This document shows, in pieces, positions 9,349 through 19,705 of a stretch of 40,233 nucleotides of DNA. Origin of the DNA: Gracilaria gracilis (lineage: Eukaryota; Rhodophyta; Florideophyceae; Gracilariales; Gracilariaceae); assembly GCA_030374805.1 (NCBI GenBank), contig JARGSG010000149.1, forward strand, positions 1-40,233. Reading direction: 5' to 3'. The translations under genes and the position numbers were made by a program. Position 1 is the first letter of the stretch. Every line of letters starts with the position of its first letter. The notes beneath the pieces were generated by a model. It was not told where the DNA came from, ran no database searches, and saw nothing but the letters and a program-made list of their open reading frames with translations.

Positions 9349-11645
9349 TTGCCAGAGATGAACTTGGGTTTCATCACCAGTAACCATCGTGGCTCGTGTG
9401 CAGTGCACAGTCATCATGAGTTGAGCGAAAGCACTCACTTTGCAAACATTGAAGTGAGAGTCCGGACGAAAAAGCGCCCGCGTTCGCACCACCCATCTGG
9501 GTTTGTTGACAAGACCGACTGTCACATCACAGTGTCAATATGGAAAACTTTGAAGTCCTTGTCCTCCCACTCTGTGGCAAAGTCGTTCAGTCATGTATAC
9601 AACTTTCGGCATCAATTGAAGTCTTGGAACGATGCAAAGGTTCTGGCCATTCATGATATTTCACAAGTGTCAAAATTTGTCCAAAGTACCTGCTTCGGAC
9701 TAGCTCTTTCTGGTGGAGGGAATCGGTATGGTACAGTAATAGGTATAATACGAGAGTCAGAAACCATATTGCTGCCCATAGTCGTACATGACAAAGAGCC
9801 TGTGAGCGCCGTACTGCTTAGAGGACCAACCTTGCTTTGCGTGTGTGCTCCCGGTATGGTAGTTCTTGAACGAGATGGCGTAAAGGGGGAAATTAGGGGG
9901 GATCCGATTTTGCAGTCCTGGGAAACAACATGACTTCGACATGCAATGTGGAAGACGAATCTCTTACGCTAGCCCGCTCAGCAAGCAGTCACGATGATTC
10001 GCATTCCGTGTTCCAAATTTCTTCGATTCATTGGAAGGGCAACACTGCTGCTCTGTTTACTTTGGAAGACCAGTTTGATTCTTTTGCAACGCTACGTGCT
10101 GCATCGCTAAATCGCCGTCAATTGTTCTTTTCGACAGCCGGTGGGGTTCTTCACGCCATAGACATGGGTTAGCGGACCAACACCTGGCGAAGTCGAATGC
10201 ACAGTGACGTTGTGAAACAAGTTCGAGTCGCAATGCTGCACAATGGTCTACTGATACTTTCGACTTTACGGGAATCTGAAGACTTTTATGCTGCTCTTGT
10301 TGCAACCCCTTTGGAATCTTCACATTACGTTGGGGACGTTAGAAAGCTCTTCTCCACTCGATGTGGTCAGGAGAAAGGAGAGAAGCACATTCATTTTTAC
10401 ATTCCATGGCAGAACTTGCTTTTGAAGGTTAACTACGAAGGAGGGACTTGCTGCGATGAAGAAGATTCTTCCGAAGACTGTTGTTCTAACTCCAGCTCAG
10501 GGAACCCTTGTATGTTTCAAATCGAAGATCATCTTGGTAGGAGACTTGAGAAGGGTATAGACCAGTTTCTTGAAGACAAGGAGCGAATCGATGACAAACA
10601 GAAGTTGATGGAGAATGTGCGTGCGTTACTCACAGAAGAAATTGAACATACGAATGTGAAGAGCTTCGCGCCGATTTTCGATGGCAGAGTCACATGCATC
10701 GCTTCTATCCCGCATCGAAGTGCTCAGAATGTCCGACAAACCCAACGAACGTCTGAAGAACCTGTATCTGGACGGGAACGTGGTGGTTCACCATCAGTCG
10801 ACAGTGATCCAATCAGTCACCGAGTCAACAGTCTCAAGCTTATTGACAGTTCGTGTCAGCTTGATCGGCTTCGACCCCGTGTGACCATTGAAACCAAGTT
10901 CATCATTGATGAAGTACTCTTTGAACAAGATGAGAAAGAAGTGAAAACCGTTCGCGCGAAGTTGAGGTTGCATAGCAATGAACGCATACCTTCAGTTGGG
11001 AGCTGCAACGAGATTTCCGTGAGTGACAAGCCAGACCAGTTCAGCCTCTGGGCCGCTTCTCCTCTAGCCGTGTTTGCAAACAGCTGTAATCTTTCTAATG
11101 TCACTTTCACAGCCACAGTTGAGTTCTCAAATGGCCTCTCACACCCAGTTGGGCTTTTTACACTTGCCAGCCTGATGCGCTCCACGAAAAATGTTGACAA
11201 CCCCAACCCAGACATCGTTTGTAGTGTATTACCCAACTAAAAATATAACATATCGGCTTCCGGAGGAAACAAGAACCATTTGAGGGAGGTACTAGCTGAA
11301 GACGACATAGCGCGATATGCAAAATTCAAAGTTGGAGACCACGCGATTCGAATAGTTTTAGACCTTGCTTTACAAGATGACTTCTCCACTATGCTTGCGA
11401 TATTGACACTGAGGGCCGGTGATGGCGTCAATTTTCAAAGCACACCGGAACCCTGTGGACGTTCCTTGTTAGAGGTGGACACAGGCATCACTCTGCTTGA
11501 AGAAGAGAAGAAGGTATTGCAGGGCCTTGTTAGCCAGCAGAACGTATTCGGTTATACAACTGAAGAAGTGGTGGGTTTGATTGAGAAGCAGATAGATGTT
11601 GACGATGCATTTGGCTTGCTCGAAGAACAACAACTATGGCTGTGA
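9349..11645 (+). CDS. Large interrupted protein, possible beta-propeller plus coiled coil (FANCB-like?), copy A
   Basis: Four consecutive ORFs (9349-9933, 9930-10172, 10197-11240, 11280-11645) look like one gene broken by small shifts. Reading through a one-base-longer G run near 9895 gives GGSDFAVLGNN; another near 10170 gives IDMGLADQHLAKSNAQ. Near 11222-11279 a third frame (YYPTKNITYRLPEETRTI) bridges the last two ORFs. The N-terminal two thirds has repeated short hydrophobic strands with Gly turns, as in beta-propellers (LLCVCAPGMVVLERDG, LFFSTAGGVLHAIDMG). It is followed by an acidic Cys-rich loop and one heptad-like helix (RRLEKGIDQFLEDKERIDDKQKL). That order loosely recalls FANCB of the Fanconi anaemia core complex, which is an inference only. 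The shared breaks fall in homopolymers, so systematic base-calling error is possible. Confidence 0.4.
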
Positions 11646-12069
11646 AACTCCATTTATTAGACAGCGGTGTTTGCTGCTGGTTTTGAGTACTTGCGCAGAA
11701 CCTGATCTGTTGCGCCCTACAAAGGCTTGTGTTCTGTTCAGTGTTTTGCGAATAGTGCGCTGATTTCCTTGTAACATGTTAGGGCTGCAAAGGGACCCCC
11801 AACTACCTACAGGATAAGGCTTACCTTGAAATCGTAGCAAGTAACTAGGCGTACAGACCTAGTCGTCTCGGCATCAGGGACGACTGACCACAATAAAAAA
11901 GAAGACCTAGCCGTGTTACACTCACTGAGCTACTATATCACTCTTCTTCTTTTCCTCTTTTGTGTGAAAATGTGTGCGTGAACTACTCGTACGCGTGGCT
12001 TTGCTAAAGACCCGACGACCTATAACACTTCTATACCGCAGCCACCAACTACCGATCAGTAGCTGTGCT
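11646..12069. other. Intergenic after the large plus-strand gene
   Basis: About 420 bases (36105-36527 in copy B) with no supported gene. The minus strand around 11910-11940 has a tRNA A-box-like TAGCTCAGTGAG but no B box, so no tRNA or SINE is called. ORFs on either strand here have no features. Confidence 0.5.
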
Positions 12070-12390
12070 ACACTAACTGTGCCCCAAGTGCTACCCGGAC
12101 TCTCTCGTCTGTCGAGAGCTGAGTTCACAACCGTCGGGTTGGAACCGTTGAGCTCTTCGCAAGTGGGTAACCCCGTTGTCATATCCACTACAGTTTTGCC
12201 GGATGGCACGGGAAGAACACCACGAGCGAACTGAAAGTACTGATATGCAGAGCAGCGATTCAACTTGTTGCATCGTCAATGTAAAGGTTTTATTCCGTCG
12301 ACCCGTTCATGAATCCGTCATGTTGTAGTAGCAAGTCAGAGGGCGTTTTGTAAGATGATCCACCTGCTAATAGAATTAATGCTTCGAAGA
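12070..12390 (+). pseudogene. Diverged fragment of the pyrophosphatase-like gene tail, copy A
   Basis: Two blocks match the 3' end of the gene at 1855-3554 in its coding direction. Bases 12070-12150 match the codons for PQVVPGLSRRSRAEFTTVELEP, with L for R, G for E and similar changes. Bases 12318-12390 match the last codons and the 3' flank, where GTCATGTTGTAGTAGCAAGTCAG is identical. About 170 bases lie between the blocks that are not in the parent gene. The fragment is inverted relative to its source in the window and clearly older than the 24-kb duplication. No membrane segments could be recognised upstream. Confidence 0.6.
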
Positions 12391-12461
12391 CTTTGATTTA
12401 CATAACAGTCCTACCGTGAGAACAGGGAGCTTGCGTAGTTCTTTATTCGAATATTGAAGCT

Positions 12462-13165
12462 TTACTGCATATAGTTGAGTTGTAGCTTCGCAAAAGAGTT
12501 ACTGACGCAAGAGATTGGACACAAGACGCCAAGAATGAACACCAGGTACGGACCACACGATATGGTTGTGATTTCGACAATGGGAGCTACCTTGGCAAAG
12601 ACAAAATGGTGTACTCTCATTTCCCAATAAACCTTGGTACAGTAATTATTTTCAGCCCCTGTCCAAAGCTGGAATGGGAAAGACATATTGAAAGGCATGC
12701 GGAGGCAACGGTGTACGAGGATTACACACACTTTCGTGTTGATGCTTATCTGTCATGACGCGCTTGCAGGCCTTCGTAGAGTACCAAGACACAATTCGCC
12801 GGTGAAAACTTTCGAACTTCGAGACTAGCTCCGTATGTCTCACGTACAAGCGTGAAGTCGGAAGGTAGTGCCACTGAAGAGTAATGGTGTCGTGGAGGTA
12901 ATTGATTGTGAGACCGAAAAAACGTGGTGGGGACATAACCATATTGGATCCGACAACACGAAAAACAAGTATATCAGCTAGATAATTGAAGCATAGTTTC
13001 GAGTGAGAAGGAATTCATGTTGGGTCTTAAAGTTAGACTGGTTCTTTCGGATTGTACATTTAGCTTGATAGTCGACGGCGTTAGAGATTTGCACGGAAGT
13101 TTCGGTGTAGTCATCTGATTGCTCTTGGCGAAGTGTCTACATCGGAACAGAGTATCATGATCCAA
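12462..13165 (-). CDS. Unknown protein with a C-terminal membrane segment, interrupted, copy A
   Basis: Three partly overlapping ORFs (12974-13165, 12652-12942, 12462-12731) follow one another on the minus strand in different frames. The last ends in a hydrophobic segment (ITTISCGPYLVFILGVLCPISC), consistent with a single C-terminal helix, preceded by WTGAENNYCTKVYWEMRVHHF. Frame changes near 12730 and 12945 could be introns or errors. A one-T difference at 13040-13044 between copies alters the first ORF. No family recognised. Confidence 0.3.
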
Positions 13166-13347
13166 TGGTTGTGAAGAAAGAGTGCTAGTGTATCCGCATC
13201 GAACTCAAAACTTGTCCTCCATCAGCATGGGTGTCATGACTTCCTTCAATGTTAGTAGCCAAAATGTGCTTGGTAGAGCGATCCTGAAACTGCTGCGATA
13301 CAACAAAATTTTGCTGCTCTTGTCTGTTACATGGATTGGACACATCT

Positions 13348-14763
13348 CTAGCTCCTCTCCAGACACTTTGAAATCGACTGAACAAGTTTCTGAAGTTTCT
13401 TAATGGATATATTCAGGGGCTCCTGCTTCTCCCTGCAAAAGAGCACAACGACTATTAGACCAAAAGACCTAACTCGCTTTCGTCCCCCAGTTGGCTCAGT
13501 TTTCCGTACATCGATTAGTACGTACATACTTCTCTCTCCTACGAATGACAGCTTCCCAGTTACCCTCAACCTCACGTTTTTCTCCACGAGTTTCGAAGCG
13601 GATATGCCACTAATTACAGTAAGAACGCATTCGTATCCCGAGTGATGACGAGCTACGTCACTAGCAAACAAGCAAACTGCGTCTAACAGACCTTCAAATC
13701 CAAAAGAGTCAAAATCGACTAGCATTCCCTCTGTGATATCTAAGTCCGAGTCATGCACGGGTGCAGATTCGTACAACTCTTGTGAGTCTGCGAATAACAA
13801 GCTTTGACCGATGGAATAAGTACTTGTATCGGGTCGTGCGCTATCACCAGAGAAACGATGTGACTGAGCATTCGCTTCGGCTTTAGATCGTCCCTGATCC
13901 TCTACTGTATCCCGTTTGAGAGCGCTAAAGCTTTCGTTGCCAATCTTTGGTCGTACTTCGGCAAGATGCTTCACCTGCGAATCGAGAGTAGTGCTGTGCA
14001 AGTTCGCTTCAAGTCGGGCTCGAACCTGCTCATCCTCGCGTGGCGCAGTAAGAAGAGAAGACTTTGCCTCTTCACTGTATCGTAAGAAAGAATCTGAACG
14101 AGCAAAGTCGTTCATTCGTAGTCCGGCGCAGAAAACCTGTTCGGCAAAGGTGTCGCGCTTCGAAACCCACTTCATACTGTTGATCACTGCCTCCCTTTTG
14201 TTACTACGCCATCCCATGTCTGCCTCGCTGCATGAATGAATTGGGCGCTCACACTCTTGGGCTCTCGTATTGATCACAGTTTCCGGTAATGGCCTCGTCG
14301 CACTCGGTAGTACTTGTGTCTCCTTGTCCATAGGAGTTGCGGTAGCGGAAGTATCCTGAACACTTAACAAAGATGCATAAAACTCTTCTATTTGGGGCGG
14401 CGAATGATCATTAGTTTGGTCGCTGCTACATTCTCTGGGTATTCGTACGAACCCTTCATCGGAAACCTCCTCTCGAGGTTCCTGAACGCCATGAGGTATG
14501 ATACTCTCTGCAGCTGTAGCTGTATTCTCATGCATAGTTTTCATCTCATTTCGATCATCCATATCATCAAAACATAGCATGCAACTGCTAATAATATCTG
14601 CTAGACTATCGGACACCGAGATATCCACACATTCCACCCCTCTTCTTCTTTGCGGCTCAGCGACAAGTGCATCGCTTTTCGATGGGAATCGAAATTCGTT
14701 CCCAACGTTGGATGTCGAAACTGTGTTACCATCTTCATCGAGAAAGCGCAGCAGAAGCGGCAC
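13348..14763 (-). CDS. Acyl-CoA-thioesterase-like hotdog domain on a long linker, fused to the dnaE frame, copy A
   Basis: The last ~110 residues read as a hotdog-fold acyl-CoA thioesterase (BACH/YciA/ACOT group): LLDAVCLFASDVARHHSG (family: LLD..A...A.RHSG), VRLRVTGKLSFVGERSMYVLIDV (family: GxVxxVGRSSMxVxVxV), then SFGLIVVVLF and a Pro near the end. Before this, about 315 residues are polar, acidic and low in hydrophobics, so probably disordered. The N-terminal ~42 residues (VPLLLRFLDEDGNTV to QRRRG) are the C-terminal domain of DnaE, and the frame is open upstream as far as a TGA at 15016. The sequence therefore shows one continuous frame across dnaE and the hotdog domain. Whether they form one protein, or an intron or start separates them, cannot be decided. 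The ATG of a separate protein is not obvious. Confidence 0.55.
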   Translation of the reverse strand: MPLLLRFLDEDGNTVSTSNVGNEFRFPSKSDALVAEPQRRRGVECVDISVSDSLADIISSCMLCFDDMDDRNEMKTMHENTATAAESIIPHGVQEPREEVSDEGFVRIPRECSSDQTNDHSPPQIEEFYASLLSVQDTSATATPMDKETQVLPSATRPLPETVINTRAQECERPIHSCSEADMGWRSNKREAVINSMKWVSKRDTFAEQVFCAGLRMNDFARSDSFLRYSEEAKSSLLTAPREDEQVRARLEANLHSTTLDSQVKHLAEVRPKIGNESFSALKRDTVEDQGRSKAEANAQSHRFSGDSARPDTSTYSIGQSLLFADSQELYESAPVHDSDLDITEGMLVDFDSFGFEGLLDAVCLFASDVARHHSGYECVLTVISGISASKLVEKNVRLRVTGKLSFVGERSMYVLIDVRKTEPTGGRKRVRSFGLIVVVLFCREKQEPLNISIKKLQKLVQSISKCLERS

Positions 14764-17700
14764 TCGATTTTTTTCGTGCAGGAGTTTGGATTTAATCCAT
14801 CTTCGTCTTTTGGTATGAATGTTACTTCTATCCTCTCCTCGATATGTTTCTCCTAGAACATTTTTTGCAATGCTCCTGAGAACATCTAACCGTTCAGCTT
14901 TCGATCGCTTCGGATCATATCTCGCTGTTACGACGACGGCGTGGACTTCTTCAACTCGTTGTACGTCATCAACGACTACCTGAACTGTACCAGACGATTC
15001 TCTGTCTATTTTCCCTCATACAACCACTCTGGCATCTTCTTGAACTACATATTGTGAATCTGGTTCATCGCTGTCCGCTTCTTGGTTGATCAAGGCCTCA
15101 GCACTCAAGGAACGGTGTATCGTTTGTTCGACCAATTCGTATTGGCCTCGAAACACAACGCCAACCACACGACTTGTCGAATCTTCAATCACCCATCTCG
15201 CCGTTTTCCTTCCCTTGGCAGTAATCACCTTCCTCAATTCAGTTACACAAGACAAGATCATGACTTCGGCGCCATTTGGAAAGGTGGGGGCAATCGACTC
15301 CGACCTCTCCGATCCGCTCACCTCATAACTATTGTCGGCCACTTCTCCGACAAAGAAACGACTGGTGTACATCCAAGAGACTTCGCAACTTCCTGTAGGT
15401 CTTCAAGGGGGTGACCTGAGGCATAAAATCCTATGGATGCCTTCTCCCCAGAAAGACGTTCAAGATCAGTAAAATCTGGGCGCTCCTCGCCAGCACGGGC
15501 CAACTCAATTGCTGCCTCTTCCCATGCCGTTCTTTCCAACTCGATTAGCTTTTCGATATCTTCCCGTGCTGTTTTCTTGCTCTCCCACCTTTTCTTCTTA
15601 TCACGTAGTTTGCGCCGCAATGTCAACAAACCTTCAAACTCCTCAAGCAGAACCCTGCGATTTGAATGAAGCTCATCAAAAGCCCCAGCTTGAATAAGAG
15701 CGGCGATTGCTCTCTTGTTCAGTACTCGCAAGTCAACACGGTTAATTAAGTCCACGATGCTCCTGAAAAGCCCCCCCGTATCTCGCTTGTCAATAAGGGC
15801 CTGACTTACCGACGAACCTACTGTTTTCACAGCTTCAAAACCAAAGCGTACCACACTTGTACCATCTTGGCGATGAACAGTGAAGCCAAGTCCTGAGGTG
15901 TTCACGGATGGAGGAAGAATGCGAACTCCCAGCATCCTTGCATCGGTCAAGTAACGGACTAGCTTCTCAGACTACTGCATGTTGGATGTCAAGAGGCTTG
16001 CAGAATATTCAACAGGATAATTTGCTTTCAGAAATGCTGTTTGATATGTCAAGTAAGCGTACGCGGTAGAATGGGATTTGTTAAAGCAGTACTCTGCAAA
16101 CTTCACCATCATGTCAAACAGCTTCTCAGATACGCCTTCTGAGATCCCTCTCTCACCTGCGCCCTTTACGAACCTTGGGCGTTCATTCTCCATGTCCTTC
16201 AGCTTCTTTTTTCCCATGGCGCGACGTAGAATGTCCGCTTGTCCCAAGCTGTAGCCGGCAAGATCTCGAGCGATGCGCATGATTTGTTCTTGGTACACCA
16301 TGATACCATAAGTCTCCTTAAGTATGGGCTCCAGAAGCGGATGGTCGTACTCAATAGGTTCCAACCCATGCTTTCGACCAATAAACTTCGGAATCAAACC
16401 AGCATCTAACGGACCAGGTCTGTGCAAGGCAAGAATTGAAGATATATCTTCTAGCGACGTAGGTCTAAGCTCTCGAACAATGTTACGCATACCAGAGGAT
16501 GCATCTAATTGAAAGATGCCATCCAATTCTCCTTCTGATAGTAATCTGTACGTATTTTCATCGTCGAGAGGAAGCGCATCAACAGAAAAGCCAAGATCCT
16601 GATCAATGCCTTGTTCCCGCCTCCCTTGATTGATAAAATCCAAGGCCTTCTCTATGACGGTCAAGTTCTTTAAGCCCAGAAAGTCCATCTTTAGCAAACC
16701 AACAGACTCGACATATTCCATCGCATACTGGGTAATGGTTTCGCCATGTTTGGCTAAAGGAACTATGTCTGTCAATGGATTCGCAGATATCACGACAGAT
16801 GCCGCGTGAATGCCAAATGTTTTGTTTGTACCTTCGATGCGCTGCGCTTTATCCAGCCACTCTCGACACTCGGGATGGCTTTCTACAGCTTTTCTGAAGT
16901 TCTTACTTGATCGTTTGATCGAGAGTAAGTCCTTCAAGGTCACCGGCTTCCCAAGACTGACTGGGATGAGTTCAGTCAATCGGTCTACTTCCTTGTATGG
17001 CACATTACGTACTCGAGCAACATCTTTCAGCACTGCCTTGCTCTTCAGCCGATTGAAAGTGATAATTTGTGCAACTAGCTCTGACTATATCGTTCAGTCA
17101 CATACGCAATGATCTTTTCTCTTCCGGAAAAGTCGGTGTCAATGTCCGGCATGCTCTTTCGTTCAACATTGAGAAGCCGCTCGAAGAGCAAGTTAAACGG
17201 AATCGGGTCCACATCCGTTATACAGAGCGAAAATGCAACAAGTGACCCGGCTTCCAACAAGGATGTTATGAGTCCTGGCAAACCGGATGTAAACCCATAC
17301 TACCAGAAAGTACGATGAGAAACCCATGCGACGAATCATATCCAGTTCCACGTCCAGACGTCCAATGTAAGTTCTCTCTGAGCCTGAAGGGATCAAACCC
17401 GATTTGGTTCTTGCATTCCATCGCTCCTGTAGTCCCAGACGAGCAACATGGCACAAGTAATCATCATGAGAGCTGGCAAACTTCTTAGGTATTGGAAAGT
17501 CTGGAATTCTAGTCGCGCCGAATAAGTTGTGTGACTCAACCTTGTTCGCCACCTGAAGCGTATTGTACAGAACTTCGCCAACTGCGTTCAATGGTAAATG
17601 ATTCAAGAAGCATTGGCGCATTTCATCAATAGATTTGAAGAACTCGGTTCCGGAATAGCGCAGCCAGTTTTCATCGGATAATTCCGGCGGCAATGGGCTT

Positions 17701-17978
17701 GACAATCCTATCAGACGTAGCATCACTCTGAGTTTCGATGCAGCAGTTTGTGAATGCTATCTCTTCTCAAACGAGGCAAAGCCTACAATCTTCTGCAGCG
17801 CAACAGAGCGATTTCGCCACTGTGTAGTTGTCGCAGCAGCGTCGTTCTTACTGGTTCTGAACCGCAACTTGTGCGAATCCTTCGCATCGGAAGTACGCGG
17901 CGACGACGCAGTATCCACGGACGAATTGGGCGGCGAAGTAGGGCAAAGCGCCGACAAAATGCGCTTGCGAAACGGCAT
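14637..17978 (-). pseudogene. DNA polymerase III alpha subunit (DnaE), broken and lacking PHP
   Basis: Bacterial replicative polymerase subunit, C-family. Recognisable in order are: a transit-peptide-like Arg/Ser-rich N-terminus (ATG at 17978); the end of the PHP/palm linker (LRVMLRLIG, RIPDFPIPKKF); palm ([20 protein letters not shown] with both acidic residues, LLKMDFLGL with the third); fingers ([57 protein letters not shown]); helix-hairpin-helix (NKRAIAALIQAGAFDEL); OB fold (TAKGRKTARWVIEDSTS); and a cyanobacterial-type C-terminal domain. Defects: the N-terminal PHP nuclease domain is absent; TAG at 17757-17759; about 17 bases lost near 17262, removing PGRGSA of the GPGRGSAAGS motif; a one-base loss near 17080; TAG at 15972-15974 in SNM(Q)(*)SEKLV; a shift near 15320; TGA at 15016-15018 in the OB fold. 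Too many independent lesions for an active polymerase, unless most are errors. Confidence 0.9.
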
Positions 17979-18576
17979 GATCGTGGTGGCGAGGACGCGC
18001 CACGAGCCGGTACGCGCGGCCAACAACAAGCGCGTTGAAACACACACTTCTTTCACAGTGGGCGGTTTGAAATCATACGAAACACTTCACATCTCGTAGC
18101 TTTTCGAGCGGTCGAACTAGGTTTGCTTCACCGATGACACGCGAAGGATTGCGACGAAGACTCTGAGGCCTACGTGCACTGCATGAAAACAAACTTCGTT
18201 ACTATGAGGCATCCGTTCAAAATTGGTACTGTATCGCTCAAAGCCTTAACTCGAACAGTTTTTCCAACGAGCCAGAACCATGGGGAAATAGTCTTGAAGA
18301 CTTACGGTCTGTGACATCATTACCATCGGCACAACATCTGGTACAACGAATGCGAGCGTTTTCGTGTCACCTCCGTTGAAAATAGGACAAGCTGTTCTTC
18401 CCGGAGAAGCCATGTCGTCAGCCGTCATGACCGGACGATGAGACCTTCCTCTTGTCCTTCGTAAACAGCGGTAGATCTTCTTAGCTTTAGCAAAGTTATT
18501 ATTTATTCTTCATCCCAGTTCGCAGGAAGCTCTCCCTTTGGATCACATAGCACAAACAATGCGTTGCTCGCAACGA
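17979..18576. other. Intergenic upstream of dnaE
   Basis: About 600 bases. A minus-strand ORF at 18246-18428 (starting MTADDMASPGR) has no recognisable motif and could be a leftover exon. No ATG in frame with the dnaE N-terminal ORF exists between the GTG at 18056 and the next upstream stop, so the real first exon, if any, may lie here. No promoter element is convincing. Confidence 0.4.
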
Positions 18577-19497
18577 CTAGGGAATACGGCTCTGGGCAGC
18601 TATACACATATGGTAGAAAATTTGCTCCATCCATTGCTTCTTTGTAGTATATTTGTGCCTGGTGGTTGGACAAGTATAATACCTACGAACGAATGCATCG
18701 TCCTCGTGTTCACCAGCAGCAAACCTTTCATGGAAAGAAGTTGCTCCATCGTCATCTGACCGTTTTCCGATTGGAATCTCATGGGCCCCTCGACCAACCG
18801 CTACTCGACCATGAAGACGTTTCACGTACTCATCGCGATCGACGATTCGACTTGCTAGGCTCCTTGACTCAGCGTCTCGACGAAGTCGGGAAATATCCTC
18901 TTCTTCGTAGTATACGAATTCGTCAGCCCGCTGTTCCCATTGATCAATTTGAGGCTCGATTCGAACCGGTGCGTCTCCTAACCAGTAGAGACCTAACGCA
19001 ATGCTCCCCATTTTCAACAATCGAATGGAAATATCTCTGTACGTTCTGCTATCGATCTCATTCTCTGCACGAGTCCATGACTCCGGAATTTCGACTTGGA
19101 GAATCCAACTACCAGTGGAAGAGGATGAAGCTCCAATCAGCTGACGTACGAGCCGTATATAACCTGGGTCACTGTAGTCCCGAGCTAATAAAGCAGTGAA
19201 TAACGAGGAAATGATCATTTCTCCAGATGCGTATCTTTGCCGCTCGTACAAATCTTCTCTGGACATTTGCTGATGGTAGTGAATGTGATAGTGTTGCTCG
19301 GGTGAAAGATATAGTTCCCGGCCAAACCTAAACCCCTTCCTTTGGCGGTCTTCATCTCGCATTGTCGACGCGTAATGATCGCGGATAGCAAAACATACTG
19401 TTACAAGCTCATCTCCGGAGCCATAGAGGTTCCTAACCTTCATATCGCAGCTTGAGGGTGCCGGTGACGTAGACCTCGATGCACTATGTGGAGCCAT
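18577..19497 (-). CDS. Slo/BK-like K+ channel C-terminal (gating-ring) fragment
   Basis: A 306-residue ORF from the ATG at 19497. Several segments resemble the C-terminal RCK2 end of calcium-activated K+ channels: FRFGRELYLSPEQ; YASGEMIISSLFTALLARDY followed by IRLVRQLIG (family: YxSGxxxTxSxLDxLxxxxYYNPxxLxLxRxLI); LLKMGSIALGLYWLGD (family: lipLGLYR); and RRYYTCPTTRHKY near the end (family: xYVxTxPxxxT.L). There is no pore, voltage sensor or RCK1 domain. Upstream lies a non-coding minisatellite, so the gene is a 5'-truncated fragment. Its ORF runs upstream through the minisatellite only by chance, because 17-bp units do not keep frame. It is single copy in the window. Whether it is expressed is unknown. 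Confidence 0.45.
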   Translation of the reverse strand: MAPHSASRSTSPAPSSCDMKVRNLYGSGDELVTVCFAIRDHYASTMRDEDRQRKGFRFGRELYLSPEQHYHIHYHQQMSREDLYERQRYASGEMIISSLFTALLARDYSDPGYIRLVRQLIGASSSSTGSWILQVEIPESWTRAENEIDSRTYRDISIRLLKMGSIALGLYWLGDAPVRIEPQIDQWEQRADEFVYYEEEDISRLRRDAESRSLASRIVDRDEYVKRLHGRVAVGRGAHEIPIGKRSDDDGATSFHERFAAGEHEDDAFVRRYYTCPTTRHKYTTKKQWMEQIFYHMCIAAQSRIP

Positions 19498-19552
19498 TTT
19501 ATGCATGCACGGGAAGGGGATGTGTTCATTGGTTATGATTCGAACTTTCGGA

Positions 19553-19705
19553 GCGGATGGGAGATGGCAGCGGACGGGAGACGGTAGCGGACGATAGACG
19601 GTAGCGAAGCGGAGAAGGCAGCGCACGGGAGACTGCAACGGCCGGGAGATAACTGCCGAAGAGGTATGGAAGTGCACGGGAGACAGGAGCGGGCGGGAGA
19701 GGATA
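19553..19705. repeat. 17-bp minisatellite, nine units
   Basis: Nine consecutive 17-base units can be laid out with no gap, with consensus near GCGGACGGGAGACGGYA. Units 1-3 are closest to each other and units 6-7 most degenerate. The array sits 55 bases upstream of the ATG of the channel fragment, at the likely truncation point. Purine-rich on the plus strand. Confidence 0.9.

Larger units (their letters stand above)
1..15776. repeat. 24.46-kb-period direct repeat, copy A
   Basis: This stretch recurs in the same orientation at 24467-40233 with about 99.8% identity by eye. Differences are scattered substitutions and one-base changes in homopolymers, for example an extra T near 197, an extra G near 1090, an extra T near 2870 and one T fewer near 37502 in copy B than near 13043 in copy A. 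The copy starts at base 1 in the middle of a gene and its partner ends at the last base of the window in a run of C, so neither outer edge is a natural element boundary. Confidence 0.97.

Noticed and set aside
11900..11940. tRNA-like sequence on the minus strand (TAGCTCAGTGAG)
   Set aside because: It resembles an A box, but there is no GGTTCGA-type B box at the right distance and no acceptor stem.
15230..15372. Intron of 89 nt in the dnaE OB-fold region (donor GTGAGC)
   Set aside because: It keeps frame, but it would remove EVMILSCVTEL, which matches the first OB strand, so a frameshift is more likely.
17869..18099. Plus-strand ORF opposite the dnaE N-terminus
   Set aside because: No recognisable features. 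It lies antisense to the transit-peptide-like region and is probably open by composition.
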